Shown piece by piece: positions 1-14,000 of a stretch of DNA of 64,000 nucleotides. Positions within the stretch are counted from its first letter, which is position 1. The number at the start of each line of letters is the position of its first letter. The notes under the pieces are model-generated. The model ran no database searches. It worked only from the letters and a program-made list of their open reading frames with translations, and was not told where the DNA came from. This stretch comes from Formicarius rufipectus (Eukaryota > Chordata > Aves > Passeriformes > Formicariidae). The stretch covers positions 1,528,060 through 1,592,059 of the forward strand of contig VXAU01003163.1 of NCBI GenBank assembly GCA_013399695.1, in the 5' to 3' direction. The position numbers and the translations under genes are program-made.

Positions 1-1864
1 AGTATTTTTCTTTGAGAAACAGATATCAGAATTTCCCTTAATATACAGTTGTTGTGTTATGTTCCACAAAGTACTGTATTCAGCACCTATTTTTCTTTCA
101 CCTTGTGGCTTGGGTTTAGCATTTTAACAGCAGTTGCTATGGAAGAGTTAGCCATGTTTATTGGGTCATGACAAACAGCAGCAGCTGAAAGACAAATATT
201 GTATTCTGTTTTAAGTAGGAGGTGGGCCCTGAGCCAGAGATTAGCAGCTACAGAATGTAACTAGCCACAAAGCTGAGTCCTTGGTCCTGACGCACATTAG
301 TTACTCAGGCATAATGCTTAAATGTAGCTTATACTGTAAGTATTTTCCTCATTGCAATTTTGAATTCCTTATGCTTGTTAAAAGGGTGGCAGCTTGCCCA
401 TGTCCATGAATTAGTGTCTTAATAGCGAAAGAAAATATTGATTGGAAATAATTCTGTATTTCACACTTTCGCCTGATTAGATTTTTGCTTGCTTTTGTTT
501 GGTGAATGTAGGGGTAAGTGCACAGCATTATGAAACATTTGCAAAAGCTGGCTGTATCGTGAGAAAGAATGAATTGCAGCAGGGACAAAACCAGAAGCTT
601 AACTAGGACAAACTTCACCTTTTATCGACATGTAGTTACTGGATCTGAAATGGTAGTTGTGAAAACTGTCAGTTATATATCCATAAGCAGTCTTAAAACT
701 GGTATTCATCCATCCCCTATTGATATGTGGGGAGTTAATATAATTCATACCATAGCTGGGAATTTTTGCTCTTGAATTTTGCTGGTACTGTAGAAATCCA
801 GGCCAGACTTTGAGTGCAATTCCTCGATGGTTTTTCAAAGGATAATCCTCACTCTACAAGGTGAAGATAGGTAAATCATAGTATTAACAGGTAGTGCCTT
901 GAAATGTAAGTTAATTCTCCTAAGAAAAATCTCTGAAAATAAAGACCTGGAAACTGTCTTGCTTACAATCCCTATCATCAACTCCCTTCAGCAAAAAACA
1001 TATCCAACAACCAAACACCAAAAAACCTGAAAATTAAAAGCTATTCAGAGATGCAAACTTAGTCTCCTTGAAGACAGACTTTTTATTTTTTTTTTTTTTC
1101 ATCTTGCCTATCTAATGCATTTAAGTAATTTACGGTTTTGCACTTCCCAGAGCTTGAAAGTAACTTGCTAAAGTCTCAAGTGAGGAGATGTCACGATTTC
1201 TAAAACTTTCAGAGGTCAGAATTTTCTAACCAACTCTTGTCCATGTGGTGTGGGAGCTGTTAGCCAACATTTGTTTTATGGCCTGATGCAGGAGACTACT
1301 TCTGTCTTTGGAAGCTCCAGATTTTCAGTAGTGATGTCAAGATGCTGAGGTGTTTTGGTATTTTTCAGTACTAAAATATTTCTTAATTCCATGGCTGGCT
1401 GTCTTTCCTTCAGTAGTCCTTTTCACTCTGGGGCTGACAGGAAGCAGAGTGGTAGAACAGGAGGGAAAAGTAGAAGAGTCCCTTCAGGGTGGGCATGAAG
1501 AGGCCCCTTAGAGCTTGAGGATTTCAGAAATGATTTGACATCTGTCAGGCCTGCCATAGATGCAGATTTTACTATTTTCCTAACTTGGTCTGATATTTGC
1601 TGTTCTAAGGCTTTCCTGGGGAGGTATCATTTGTGGAAGCCCAGGATGTGTGTTGTAGAGGAAGAAAATTGGCTGGCTCCATGTGCCAGAAATCCTTTTT
1701 TTCCTAGGGCCAGAAGCAGCTCTCCCTGGTCTTGTCTGCTTCTGATGTCCCAAACATGTCCACTCTTTCCCCACTAGTAACTGGCCCACCTCTCTGGTTT
1801 TGGTGTTTAGTTTGCTTGTGTGGTGTTTTTTTTNTTTTGTTTGGTTGTGTGGTGTTTTTTTTTG

Positions 1865-1888
1865 TTTTTTTTTTTTTTTTTTTTTTTT
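1865..1888. repeat. T tract beside repeated TGTGTGGTGTTTTTTT units
   Basis: Two copies of a TGTGTGGTG-T(n)-G unit at about 1817-1870 lead into 24 T. An N sits at 1834, showing poor read support through the homopolymer. Confidence 0.75.
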
Positions 1889-4800
1889 ACTCTCTTTTTT
1901 GGGAGAGGGTTAAAACATCTGTTGTTCTTCTATCTGAGGTACAGGATGTGCCTATGAATGTATGTCTTTAAGTGACACAATTTATTTTAATCTAATGGGG
2001 TTTTTCCTCTACATTAAAGCGATGGTTAAGACCTTAAAGGATGAAGAACCTCTTAGTACAAATGCTGTACAAATAAGCTGCAGAAGGCTTTCTGTCTTGA
2101 GGATTCCTGTCTCAAACTCTGCACTGTTTGTGACCTTGCAATGAAATAGAAAAACAGAGGAAGAGTGTGTTGTAAAAAAAAAAAAAATAAAAATTTGGGT
2201 AGTTAGCAGTAATTTTGGGATGCTGTGCATAGAATTTATCAGTGATGTGTGCAACTGAAAAGTCAGTTTTCTGTAATGGCTTAAACCCCAGAAGTTTTGC
2301 AATTAAAGCTGTGATGCTTAGAAATTATTATCCAATGCTGCCATAGCTTTGGCCTAATTTCTTTCTCTGACCATGCTTCTTCAAAACTCCTTTTGACTTA
2401 ACTGGTAGGTACAAAAATTTCGTATCCCTCTGTAGCAGTATGCTTCCTTTAGAACATCAGCATGAATTGGTGACTAGCAGTGAGTTTTTTCACACATCCT
2501 AGATTTTGTGATGGCGTTGATGACATATGGTTTTCATACTTTCTGCTTCTGATGGTGTGTAGTGGTGCTTTGTGTCTTGTACCTCAGAGCTGGCAGTAGG
2601 AGCAGATTAAGTGGATCTATAAATAGTTCCTTGAACCCTTCCATGGTATAAGTATTGCTCTCTACTACTCCAGACATACTGGGCATGTTGATTTGTCTTT
2701 TTTTATGGTGTAAGGAGGGAGGGGTTCATTCTCACCTGTTCAAATACTTCCAGTTACGTGTGAAAACCCCCCCTATCTATAACAGATGAATCTGTGGTAG
2801 TGTAAAAAAAGCCTCTGGTGGGTATTATACCAGCTGGTATTTGTACATGTTTCACATTACAGTTTGGAGCATCAATGCAGGGAAGCACAAGTTGGGTCAT
2901 TGCATGCTTGGGGCTTATCTAGCAAATCACAGCGACAGAAGGAGCACGATGACCCACTTAGAACAACATGTTCAGTCTCTTCAGTGTTCCCCCTCTGCAG
3001 TGCTGGTTCTAGCTGTGTGCTTAACTTAGTGTTGAGAAAAAAACCCCTTGTTGCAAATGCTTAAGGACTTGATTATTTTACTACAGCAGTCTATTTTCTT
3101 GATTTTTAAGTGGCACTTGTTGAAAATCTTGAAATAAAATTACTCCATTTTATTTTAATGTATGACAGCCAAAAAGTCTTAAAGGATCAGATCCTTTAAG
3201 ATATTTAAATACCGAACTACTGTTCCAGTCACTTGGAGCTAGAGCTTGGCACCCAGAGTGGACATGCATGAATACACGACTTCCTCTGGCAAGTGAAAGC
3301 AGTGACTTGTCATAGTGAATTCCCTCCTTTTCAGAGGGAAGTATCAACAGTCACACTGTGTAACTTTCTGGTAATTCTTCACTGGTAAAAATAAATAATG
3401 ATGTTATTCTTGGGATGTTTTTAAAGTGGTTTACTAATTTATCTGATGGATGCAAAATGTAGGAGGATTGCTGTGCTATTCATTTATGTGGGTGATGAAA
3501 TAATGGCTTCCACGTTTGTTATCTGTGTTGGCAGCAAGAAAGATAAATTGTTGAGATGTGAGTGTCTGTCCTAAGGATAAACCTAGCAACGCATTTCTGG
3601 TTGTCAGTCAACACTTCCCCCCCTTGCCCTGGTGTCACTTGTGATGTAATGCCATCCTGCTGTAGCGGAATCCTCTGTGCTCCTGATCTGTAATTAAATG
3701 TGACGTCACCATACAAAGGCTGCTCAAAGAATTGCTGTAGCATAGCTGTTATAGGCATTAAAACTATTTTAGAAAGAATGTTTTCTACTTTCTGGGAGTA
3801 TAAAATAGTCTGTTACCAAAAACGTTTGCTCCTTCAGGAGGAAACAGAAGTTTTCTGGGGAAACAAGTTAAATACTCAAAGGTACAAGTCTTAATACATT
3901 ATATATGGGATTCACATTGATGCAAATGAAAGAGGAGCTGGGAGTCCTGGGTGCATGTGCACAGTGTAACCAACCAGCACATTTACACTGAAAGTTCTAC
4001 CTGCAAAATTGTTTAGGCTCTTCCCTGGTTTCATCACCACATATTAATCTAGATTCTTCTGTAATTTTTTTTTTTTTTAGTTTCAGAGGTGATGCAAAAC
4101 TCAAAAATGAGAGACTAGATGTCACCAATGCTACTTTCTTTTGCCTAAACAGTGCCTGATTCAGGGAAGTACAAGCAAGAATTCATTCATTCGTTTCACT
4201 TTCAGTGGATTTCTGTCATTCCACATAGATATGGGTAAAAATAATTTTAATTTTCAAAGAAATGTGACTTTACTATATTAATGAGGTTAATATATTGGGC
4301 AATTTTTAGCTAGGACTTGAGAACTAAACTATTTAGCCATCGTGGGGAGGAAAAAAGTAAAATGGCAATTTTTGGATCGAGATAAATAAATGGCATACTG
4401 TTTCTTTATTATCCATAGAGTTGCAGAAGAAAGTCTTATTAAATTCAGCTTCCCTGTTTACTACGTATGAATACGGTACCAATTTCTGTGTGTTGGTCTG
4501 GGAAGCTCCCTGCTCTGTAAATGGGTGGATTCAGCTATTGGTCTGGCTGATATTTGTTGGTTTTAACAAGGGGTTCTGATGTATAAAATTGCTTAAAAAT
4601 TAATTATTGGTTCTTTTGATATGCTTTTGCAACTCTTGAGCCGTATATGATTTATCTTCAAGCTAACTTGGCAGTTCCCTTCTATAGTACCTATTTTCTC
4701 TGCTCTGTTGTGGGAGCAGTTAAAGAAGTGGTTTCTGGTTTCTGCTGTCACTCATATTTTCAATATAATAAAACCAACCAAACTGGACATTCAGTTGGTT

Positions 4801-6453
4801 CAGGGCTTGTCTCTTGTGCAATTTTAGCTTCAAGCTAACATAGAAACTATTAGCACTACTGTGGGGTTTGTTGACTTCAAAGGAGTTTGCTGTTAACCAG
4901 AGCAAAGGCAGGATTTCACCATGTAACTATTCATGCTGTTAAGGGCCTATATTTAGCAATGACCTAAGGTCCTTCTAGAGCTACTGACTTCATGTTTCCA
5001 GCTTCCCAGGGCTCATGCACTGTTTTTTCAAATGCACAGGAAGCACCTCGTGTTCCTGTCCTGGTTCTGTGTATCAGCATTTAAAAGGCAACTAGTAAAT
5101 GCCAGGCATTGCAGAATGACAACATGCTTTGCTTTGGTGTGGGTGACAGAATGTGAGACCTGCTAGGGTGACCCTTTGCTTAGTTTGAGATATAGATCAC
5201 TTAATAGATCACTGCCCTGGACTGCTCATGCATTAGTCTCCCTGGGCTTTCTTGTTTTAAGAAGACTTTACAGCAAATACACAGCTTGCTGCAGGTCAGG
5301 CACCGAGATCAACTGTTTTTTAGAAATGCTGTGATTATGTAACCTATTTGTTTGTGATGTAGCACAACTCTGCTGAAGACTTGATTTTATTGGACTGGCA
5401 CTGACTTTTCTTAGTCTGCTAATACAGCTGCCAAGTGATAGCTGTAAAAAAAATCCTAATATAAATTAAGATGCAGGCTACATATGCTGACAAAAGGAAA
5501 TTGGTTTGATACCTAATTTTTCAGAAAAATCTGTGAATATATGAGGCTTTAAATAGATTTGTTCTGGTCTCTTTTGTAGATATTACACTGGCTGGCCTGT
5601 AATTCCTCAGGTTTCCCTTCCTCTGGTCTTAAGGACAAAGCATCACCTAGTCCTGTAGGGTCATTTTCTTGATTTTATAGGGGCCCACACAAGAAAACTT
5701 AAAAAAAAAAAAATTAAAAAAAATCCTTTAGTTTGTTCCCTAAATAGTATAGTTGGGATTTCAGCAGACTTAGTGTAATTGAATATATTTGGTTTATGTG
5801 GATATAGCTTAAATATTTCTCTACTTTTTGACTAAAGCATTAAGACTTCATTCTTCTCCTTAAGTGTCAGTGATGTGTTATTCTCATTGTAACGGCCTGT
5901 ATTTTCCCTTTTTTGAACTACTTTTTGCAGAGGATTCTATTTCACCCCTTAATCACTCAGATCCTTAACTATCCAGAATTTGTCAGTAAGACTACACTAA
6001 CCAGCAGGTGTTAATACAGTAGTTTTTATAGAAAAAGGCTATTAAAGCACAGTACTTCCTATTTCTGACAATTCCTCCAAGTCAGAGAATTCCATGCTAG
6101 GTCACCCAGTGAAGAGAAAGGGCAAACCACACAATGTTTGACCGGGTATTCCAGTATTGGGTTATCAGGCTGTAGGAAGAGATGCATTTGGTGAGTTGAA
6201 ACAAACTTAGCATAGGAAGGATACATCTACTTCAGTGACACTGACTAGGCATTGTCCAGATTGAAAGTGCTCTCAGCATTGATAGTGCTGATACTGACAA
6301 AGGAATTTCTGCTGAAGTTTTAACAGCAGTCCCACTACTGTGTACAGCTACACACTTATTATTTATATAGAAGTGATGGTAGTTTTGCATTTTTCAGCCC
6401 AGCAATTGCAAAGACAAAACTGAGCATGAATCAGACTTGAGAAAACGTGTGTG

Positions 6454-6464
6454 TTTTTTTTTTT

Positions 6465-6498
<34 letters not shown>
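6454..6498. repeat. Long T tract with one G
   Basis: About 45 bases, all T except one G, followed by GTGTGTGTG. Possibly the A-tail of an old retroposed copy on the minus strand, but no recognisable body is attached. Confidence 0.8.
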
Positions 6499-6507
<9 letters not shown>

Positions 6508-7306
6508 CAAATGCTGTTATACTGGATTCTTCAGTGGTAGAAGTACACCACACATAGCATTTGGGAGGGGACAGCCTGGCAAGGGTGGCCAGTGTGGCAT
6601 GGTGAAAGGAAGCAGACCAAAGAGCTACTCTGAGGCACTGGCAGTAACTGTGTTACCAGTCAGTGAACAAAAATCCCAACGAAACCCAAACACCATACAA
6701 CCCACCAGCCCCCACACCACTTCCCCAGCCCCAAATCCCAGACACTGCTGCTTGCATACTTTGCTGATAGTTCCAGGGTTTTTTTGCTAATTGGTCCTTG
6801 CCATCCAGATAGAGATGTCCCAAGCGTAAGTGTTCCCTGAAAGTAAGAATTTTTTAAAAATCTTGTTCCTATGCTGTCACTTTACATGGGAGTTCTTGTT
6901 TTCCTTTTGTTGAAGGATTAAGTTGTGGGAACTTCTGCCAGGCGTAATGGGTTTACCATAATGGGTTACCATTGTATATTTTACCTTTTTGCTTCTGGAG
7001 CGAAGGGTGGTCCTAGCAATAGAACAATGATCTCAAATTAGTACACTCCATGCAGAATGTCCATAAAGTTGCTTTTGTATTCAAGTGCTTTAGGAATGGC
7101 ATAGAAGTGAACCAACTGAGAGCCCTAAGGCCAGTGCTAATTGTCCATATATGTGACTGGTATATGCTTAATGGTGGGACAAGAAAAAAAAAAAAGCCAA
7201 AATTATTTGAATATAAAGCTTGAAGAGTCAAGCACTCTGCAATACTTAGTATGTTACATGTATTTTGAGAAATGATCGGAGAAACAGTTGTGTACTCCAA
7301 GCAAAA

Positions 7307-7312
7307 TTTATT
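7307..7312 (-). terminator. Distal SORBS2 poly(A) signal AATAAA
   Basis: Plus-strand TTTATT, read as AATAAA on the gene strand, followed by TTTTGCTTGG and a CAACTGTTTCTC stretch downstream. It is the most distal clean hexamer that I see before the flank loses 3'-UTR character. Confidence 0.6.
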
Positions 7313-7651
7313 AGAAGTCTATTCAAGAAAAAAAACCAACACAGAGACCTTTCGCTTGTCAAAGTCAGTTACCTGAAAGTCAGGTATGAAAAAACTGCAT
7401 TTTTCTAAAATCAGATACAGAGTAGAAACAGTACTTTTTAAATATCACAGGCAACAGACATTTAAGTCTTCAATCATAAATGGCATCATAGATAGGTATT
7501 AATCTCACAGCAAAGCTGCATGCAGATCTAGTTTAAAATTGAAAGCCTTTGAATATAAAGCCTTTGCCATGAAATCTGCAATCATAAAGGTATGCTGCAC
7601 AAAGATGTTTCTTTACCTTTGTCTTAATGACATTTCTCAGTAATAAAGACA

Positions 7652-7659
7652 TATGTACA
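7652..7659 (-). promoter_or_regulatory. Pumilio-type element TGTACATA (second)
   Basis: A second identical TGTACATA lies on the gene strand 221 bp further downstream in the same 3' UTR. Confidence 0.4.
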
Positions 7660-7872
7660 TTTAGATTTGGCTGGTAAACCATATTTTAGTTAATAAAATT
7701 TTGCATAAAATGCTATCTTACAGAATTGCACTATCCAGATGTGCTTATGGTAAACAGAGCAAAAAAAGAAAAATGCATTGAAATGTTCTGTAGTGAAGAG
7801 GGCAAAGATCAAATAAGGAACTCAATTTTTTAAAAATCAACAACCAAATGGCTCTGTACAAAAAAGGAAACA

Positions 7873-7880
7873 TATGTACA
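7873..7880 (-). promoter_or_regulatory. Pumilio-type element TGTACATA (first)
   Basis: The gene strand reads TGTACATA, an exact match to the Pumilio/PUF consensus TGTANATA, within the predicted SORBS2 3' UTR. PUF proteins repress or localise mRNAs in neurons. Function here is inferred. Confidence 0.4.
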
Positions 7881-8033
7881 AAATGCTACAGAGACTACAT
7901 ACATTTTGATAATTTTGATCCTTTACCCATGAGAAATGCAGCAGAAGCTTTTGCCATCTATAAGGTGCTGAAGAAACCGAATCTGAATTTTTATTTTTAT
8001 AAAGCCATAGTAATTGTCATCCTGTGCCTTAAT

Positions 8034-8039
8034 TTTATT
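8034..8039 (-). terminator. Possible proximal poly(A) signal
   Basis: AATAAA on the gene strand, about 1.2 kb after the stop. A second hexamer sits at 7990-7995. Use of either would give a shorter 3' UTR that still keeps neither or only part of the Pumilio motifs downstream of it. Hexamers are common in AT-rich DNA, so this is weak. Confidence 0.3.
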
Positions 8040-9227
8040 TGCTATTTATGCTTACCTTTGCTTATGGAAAATGTATGCTTTCAAATACTTGCTTCATTCA
8101 GGACAAAAATGAAAAAAAAACCAACTCTAAAATGTATCAGTTTTGATACTTGTGACTTTCTTTTGTCTAAATTCCTAAAAAGAATGTGTATCTTGGGTTT
8201 CATTAATATACATATACATATATAGTGAAGTAAATCAGTACATGATACTTGTGAATAATTTTCAGGTGGCTAGGTTAGGGAAAAAAACACCCAAAACCCA
8301 ACAACCCTTTGCACTAACACTGTTTACTTCCTGCTTCTTAAAATTCCTGATACATAAAAACACTACCCTCTTACATTTCATGTTGCTCACTATTACAACA
8401 TTTTGATTACAACCATTTAATATCGGACATCAGTAGCAGGTTATTATTGTCTATGCTTATACCATTATCTGTCTCATCCTTAAATTCTCTTTCCCAAGTC
8501 TTTATGCCTTTTTCACTTCTCATCTTTAACAGAAAATACTACAGGTTCATTAGGGGAAAAAAAGAGAAAAGATTTAGCCAATACCATTGCACCCGTTCAG
8601 AACACTTGCAGTTCTTCCACTTTTCACTACGCTTGCTTGAGATTTTACAATCACTGTGCATATGTTACAGCATACAAGTGCAGGCAAAAAATCTATATTA
8701 TAATTTGTCATACATTGTAAACCAGTACAATAGGAAAACCTGTGATACAGCGAAGTGAAAGCAAAAAATGCTGTCAAGCTAGTAAGAATGTGGAAACTTT
8801 TTTTTTTTTTAATAGTAAACAGCAACTTTCCCCTGTATTACATGCATGCTGCAAAAATCCCACCAGACATCATGGTAGTACCACAAATGTTCAAACCAAG
8901 CACAGTTTCTCCCCCTTCCCCCCACCCCCATGGCAATTCCTCTGTGTACCTGTCATTAGACTTTTCCTATTGTGTTTCACATGAAAACACTTTAAAGCAG
9001 GGAGTGTTTAAGTGTTGAAATGATTCCTCTTGTCTCAGAAAAGCTTAGTTATTCACACTGTGGTCGTTGCTGTAATACTGCTGGAACCGTTTGGCGGGTG
9101 GGATGGGATGAGGATGAACTAGATGGCCTCTATTTGAGACTGCAAGCAAGAAAACAGAAGGCCAGCATAGCATGTTTTCTAGCAGCTTTATGCAGAGATG
9201 CAGCATAAATAAGTAGAAAAAAAAATT

Positions 9228-9289
9228 TCACAGCCTCTTGACATAGTTTCCAGGGAAAGTACCAAAGAATTTGGTTCTTCTCGAGGTTC
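9228..9289 (-). CDS. SORBS2: SORBS2 last coding exon: end of SH3-3 and stop
   Basis: The coding part of the last exon is 62 bp: two bases, 19 codons and TGA at 9230-9228. It encodes [19 protein letters not shown], with the conserved P and Y of FPGNYV. Acceptor ctaatttcag. The ending VKRL is the SORBS2 form of the C-terminus and separates it from SORBS1. Confidence 0.97.
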
Positions 9290-11065
9290 CTGAAATTAGA
9301 AGCAATAGATGAAAGATGGGAATAACAGAAAATCACTATGTAAGCATGGCCTTATAATTTCTATGTTTAATAATGCACAAACAGAAATATCTACAGTTCC
9401 TTATAATGTAACTTCAAAAATTATTTTTAATTTCATTTGTGAGTTGTGTGTTTTACCAATGTATAAATGCAGGAAGTGAAAGGCAAATAAAAAGGCATAT
9501 TTGATTAAATTCTTAGGCCTTGATTAAAAGCTGTGCTAAAATTCTTGGTATATAGAAATAATTTGAACAACATCAAGTCTACTTAAATAATGACATTTTT
9601 TAAATGCTAAGGACTACTCAGATGATTGTTAGCTACGCATGCATGAGGGTTTATGAAATGATTAAGACATCTTTTCTAGAACTGGTTATGAAATCTCTGT
9701 TCAGTAATACTTGGTTCTTACAAGGAGTCAATTCTGTAGATGTATTCATGTGAGTAAGTTCTAAGTTACCTGGTCTTTATGAAGAGAGCAGTAATACATA
9801 AGCCATTTTATTTCACAAATGACAATGCTGTACAACAAACTGCAGGCAAGTGTCAATTTGTGTCCATCAATTTCAAATGACAGAAGAGCAAAATCACTTG
9901 CTAATTTCAGTGGATTTGGTGGGGATTTCTCCTGATAAAGCCAGGTTCAGGCTTATTACATTGAATACCAAAAATTATGCTCTTTGAGACACTAAACAAA
10001 GAGGGCAGCAAAGTTGGGGGGGGAGGGAAAGGAGGAAAAAGGCAACCAAATTAAAACATACCCACAAACCATCCATCATCACATTTTTCCATCACATCAA
10101 TGACATCTCCCTCTCTGAGCTCCAATTCATCTTCATTCCTAGGAGTATAGTTATATAGAGCCTGAAACCTTAAATAGGACAGATGACGCATTTTAAAAAG
10201 ATGTAAGAGTTCTTTGCACCTTTGCTGAAGTAAAGGAGCTGTTTTAAACATTAACTAACAAGTATCACTTCTTGCAAGTAGAGAGGAAAAGAATTAATTT
10301 TGCCTGGTGGACTTGAGAGTTAGGAACTAATAGTAAATAAAAAAAAGTAATTGGAAAGTTCAGTCACTAAAGACTGGGTTTCAAGAGAAGCCTAGTGGCT
10401 TCTCAACCAGTTGCTTTGAAAGCAGATTTCTTTTTTCCTTTCAGCATTATTTTATAGTTGAGTCACCAAAAAAGAGGACTTCCAGAGGGGAGCCTCTAGA
10501 TGTGTTAGCCCTGTAACTCTCCATGATCAGCATCTAAAGCTGTGGCTCTGCCCCTAAGCTCTGTGAAGCCAGTACCACCCAGCACAAGCCAAGTGTTGGT
10601 GGAGGAGGGTGCCGAGGAAGCAGCTCACACACACACTGTCACTGTAACTGGGGGACCTCCCTGGATTCTTCAGCTGCAACTGGTGTGGCAAACCTTTGCT
10701 CCATATATAAAAAAGGTGCCTTCCTCTATGGAGAAAGTGGAGCATAATTGATATTTGGAAACCATACAGAGGTAATCTGTTCCCTAGTTAAAGAGGTTTG
10801 AATCAAATCAGGGGACATATACATGGAAACTCAAACAGTATTCAAACACTGACCTCTGTCTCCACCCCTGGCCAGGAGCTGCAGATTCCAGGATGTTAGG
10901 TGGATAAATGGCAAGAGGTTTGGGATTCCTTGACAGCTTTTAACTGAGGTTTTCTGAATTGAAAGAATGGCAATAAACTCTCACTATGGGGAACTGAAGG
11001 TACTTGGACTGACAGGCCACAGGAAGATTGCTAGCCCATGAGTCCTGCAGGGTCAGAATCTGCCT

Positions 11066-11096
<31 letters not shown>

Positions 11097-14000
11097 GACC
11101 AATCCCCCCCCATTACATGCACANATGCCCCACATATGACTGACTGCGTATAAAGAAGCAGGGTACAACTGCAGGAATTGTACAAAGCAAATAGTTTTAA
11201 TTTCAAAATACTGAAGCAAAACATAATCATATGCATTCTTTCTTCTTAACAACAGTTCACTGGAGTTTTAAACCTTAATGCCATTACACTGCTCCAAGTA
11301 AAAACAGAATAGCTTGCCTGTTGACAAGTTGGTACTAAATATTTCAAGTAGTTCTGTATTGTTCTGGCAAAGTTTCCATCGCTTAGATAAGATGTTTATT
11401 TTAGTAAAAAATTCCTGCTCCTGAAAGTCCAACTTGAAAATTCTACATACAGACTGGTGCTAGGTTTAGTTTAATGATAGTTGTCTTACTAAACTACGCT
11501 TTTCATATGGCTGGTTTGGAGGAAAAAAAAACCCACAAAAAACAAAGATGCTGTTCCAAGAAAAAAGTTATCACCCCAAGACAGAAAAGTCTATTTTATA
11601 CTCTAATCACACTAACAAAATGGAATGAGACTGGTTGTTTAAGCAATTACCTCTGGTAATTTATGTAGCAGGAGTAAGAACAATCTGTGCAAAAAAACTA
11701 AGTGGCAATAACATTTTTTGTTATGCTTATCATCATTCCAGGAAAGCAGAGCTATGATGGTATTCCAAAAAATCATTAAATGCAGGTTCCAAGGGAATGG
11801 GAGTTACAGATGTAATGTATCATGAATAGGATTCAAGCCAATTATTTACTCAAGTACAGTAACAAGGACTTCCCAAATAGCACACTCTGTACTTTGGAAA
11901 TTGAATTTCCAGATAATAGTAATTTCTAGATAATCCATTTTATTAACTCCTTTGTAATAATTTCATTCTCTCTATGCTAATTGAAGGCTTTCTTAAGCAT
12001 GAAAACTCAGCTACCCATTTACAACCATGACAGAATACATATTCAAAGCAAAGAATGGTTGGTTGGCAATTTAAATATATTTCTCTTTTTAAGTTTAGGA
12101 ATAAGTAACTTCAGTCATGAGCTACTTAAACTATACTGAACAAAACAAAGGAGATAATTATTGCTTAAAAAACTGACTTAGGTGTTCAGTATGCTCAACA
12201 ATACCAACAGGAGCTTGTAGTTTCACTGAGATTACAATTAAAACATCCAATTCTAATTATATCTGTGGTATAGCAGTTTGGTAACTTTTTGCCACTCTTT
12301 TCTATCTTCAAGTGACTAACAGGTAAACTTTAAAATATTAAGCCTTAGTTACGTTTATGAGAAATTATCTGTTGGAGTGTATGCTGAAGTGCTCTGATGT
12401 TAGAGGAAGACTGGCTACTGGTTTTGATGATCATTGAAGCAGGACCTGAGTGCAAGATTTGGGGGCAGGGGTGGGCGTTGAAAATGCAAACTCAAAATAA
12501 CCTTGCACCGATCTTGCATTTTAACAGTCAGCACTGAAATATCCCAAGTACTTAAAATATTTGTGAAAATAAGACTTGAGATCTATGTTATTCTCCAGTT
12601 CTCAGAAAAGCTTTCTTGTATCTCATATTTGAACTGCACTTGTAAGTCGTACCGAAAAGTGTGAGCCTGTGTTCCTGTGAACAACATTGAGGGTTTTTTG
12701 TCTCCATTCACATCCAGAACTGTTTCTGAATAATTTGTGTCAAGTCAGTAAAGCAGATGAATTGAATGAATGTTAAATCTGTCATTCTGCTGAGACGTAA
12801 AAATGGAGAGACTAGTCTGATTTTACGTAATAATTATTCTTTTTAAGTATAGACAACGGAGAACTATGTTGTCACATCTGTCTGCATTTGATAGAAATTA
12901 AACAACTAAAGTGTTGCCCTCTGGGACTTTCTTGGATATCTTCCTACATCAATACAGTTATCTATAAATAATCTCTGAAATCTATTCATAATTGTACTTG
13001 GCAAGTTAACAAATTACCTGATGATGTGCTGGTTCTGGCTTAAACGTTAGGGTTTGGTTTAGTAGACAATAAGTATACTTACGGTTCCCCCCCACTGTGT
13101 ATGTTTTCATGAGAAAGCACAGGGCGCTGTGGCTGAAATGAAATGATTTGAAATGTAATAAAGATTTGCAGTTTAAGGTCCAGAGAGTTGGACAGGGGAG
13201 TGACACACAGTTGTTCAAGAGCTCATATTCTACCTTGTGTAGAACAACATCCCATTATGTCCCCCCTCCAATAAATTCTTAAGAAACATGACATACAAAT
13301 GAATCTTGGCAGGTTTAAAGATCTGATTTTTGGAGGCCATAATAAAAACTAAACAAAACTGAACTTTATCAGTCCATTCTATTTATAGTACAGTAGAAAG
13401 CTGGAATAGAATCCTTCTGCCTCTTCACTGTGAAACAGAAATAACATTAGAAAAATCAAATGCAATCGCTGAATATCACACATTGTTTGTGTGAAGTATA
13501 TTTTTAGATAAGCAGAAGTAGGATCTATATATAATGGCGGAATCTAGAATATTCATAGACAAACAACATACCCATTTGCATTACACACACACAATACTAA
13601 ACTTGGCAGGCATAACATGCTATGCTTTAATTCTGTTTCATCTCAAGCCATGCAGGCTGTTGGGAGGCAAAGAACAGAAATAACTTTTGAAAGAATACAT
13701 CTAACTGTGTGAAAATTACAATTAACGCTTTTACTTCGACAGAAAAAATAGTTTGTATTTCCAGTGCAAAACTTAATGAAAGGAACTATGTTCCTTCTTA
13801 ATGGAGCACTACATACCACTAATATTCAACAAATCTGGATGCAATGGAAATGAAAAATACTAACCTCCTACAGAAACCATATCCTGCTTAAAAAGTCATT
13901 GACTTACACTGATTAGAATCTGCCTGAGGCCAGAAACAGTGCAGGAGCTGCTGCTTGGAAAAGCTTTTGATATGAACAGGGATCATACTCTCTGTTGACT

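Larger units (their letters stand above)
1..7289. other. Downstream flank of SORBS2, no gene seen
   Basis: AT-rich DNA past the poly(A) signal. It holds scattered homopolymer T/A tracts (1865-1888, 6454-6498) and an ambiguous base at 1834. Open frames on both strands are short, low in complexity or interrupted, and none shows a domain. In other vertebrates the neighbour on this side is PDLIM3, but nothing of it is recognisable here. Confidence 0.7.
7290..9227 (-). other. SORBS2: SORBS2 3' untranslated region (approximate lower end)
   Basis: This runs from the stop codon to about 15-20 bases past the AATAAA at 7312-7307. It is AT-rich with no long open frame on the minus strand. It holds two Pumilio-type motifs and two internal AATAAA-type hexamers. 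The lower end is inferred from the poly(A) signal only. Confidence 0.7.

Noticed and set aside
6437..6790. 117-codon plus-strand open frame
   Set aside because: Begins in a T homopolymer (poly-F) and becomes low-complexity; no support as a gene.
8969..9006. Plus-strand text reading SHENTLKQG, similar to the HENI linker
   Set aside because: Wrong strand and no splice sites; the true HENI exon is at 13083-13132 on the minus strand.
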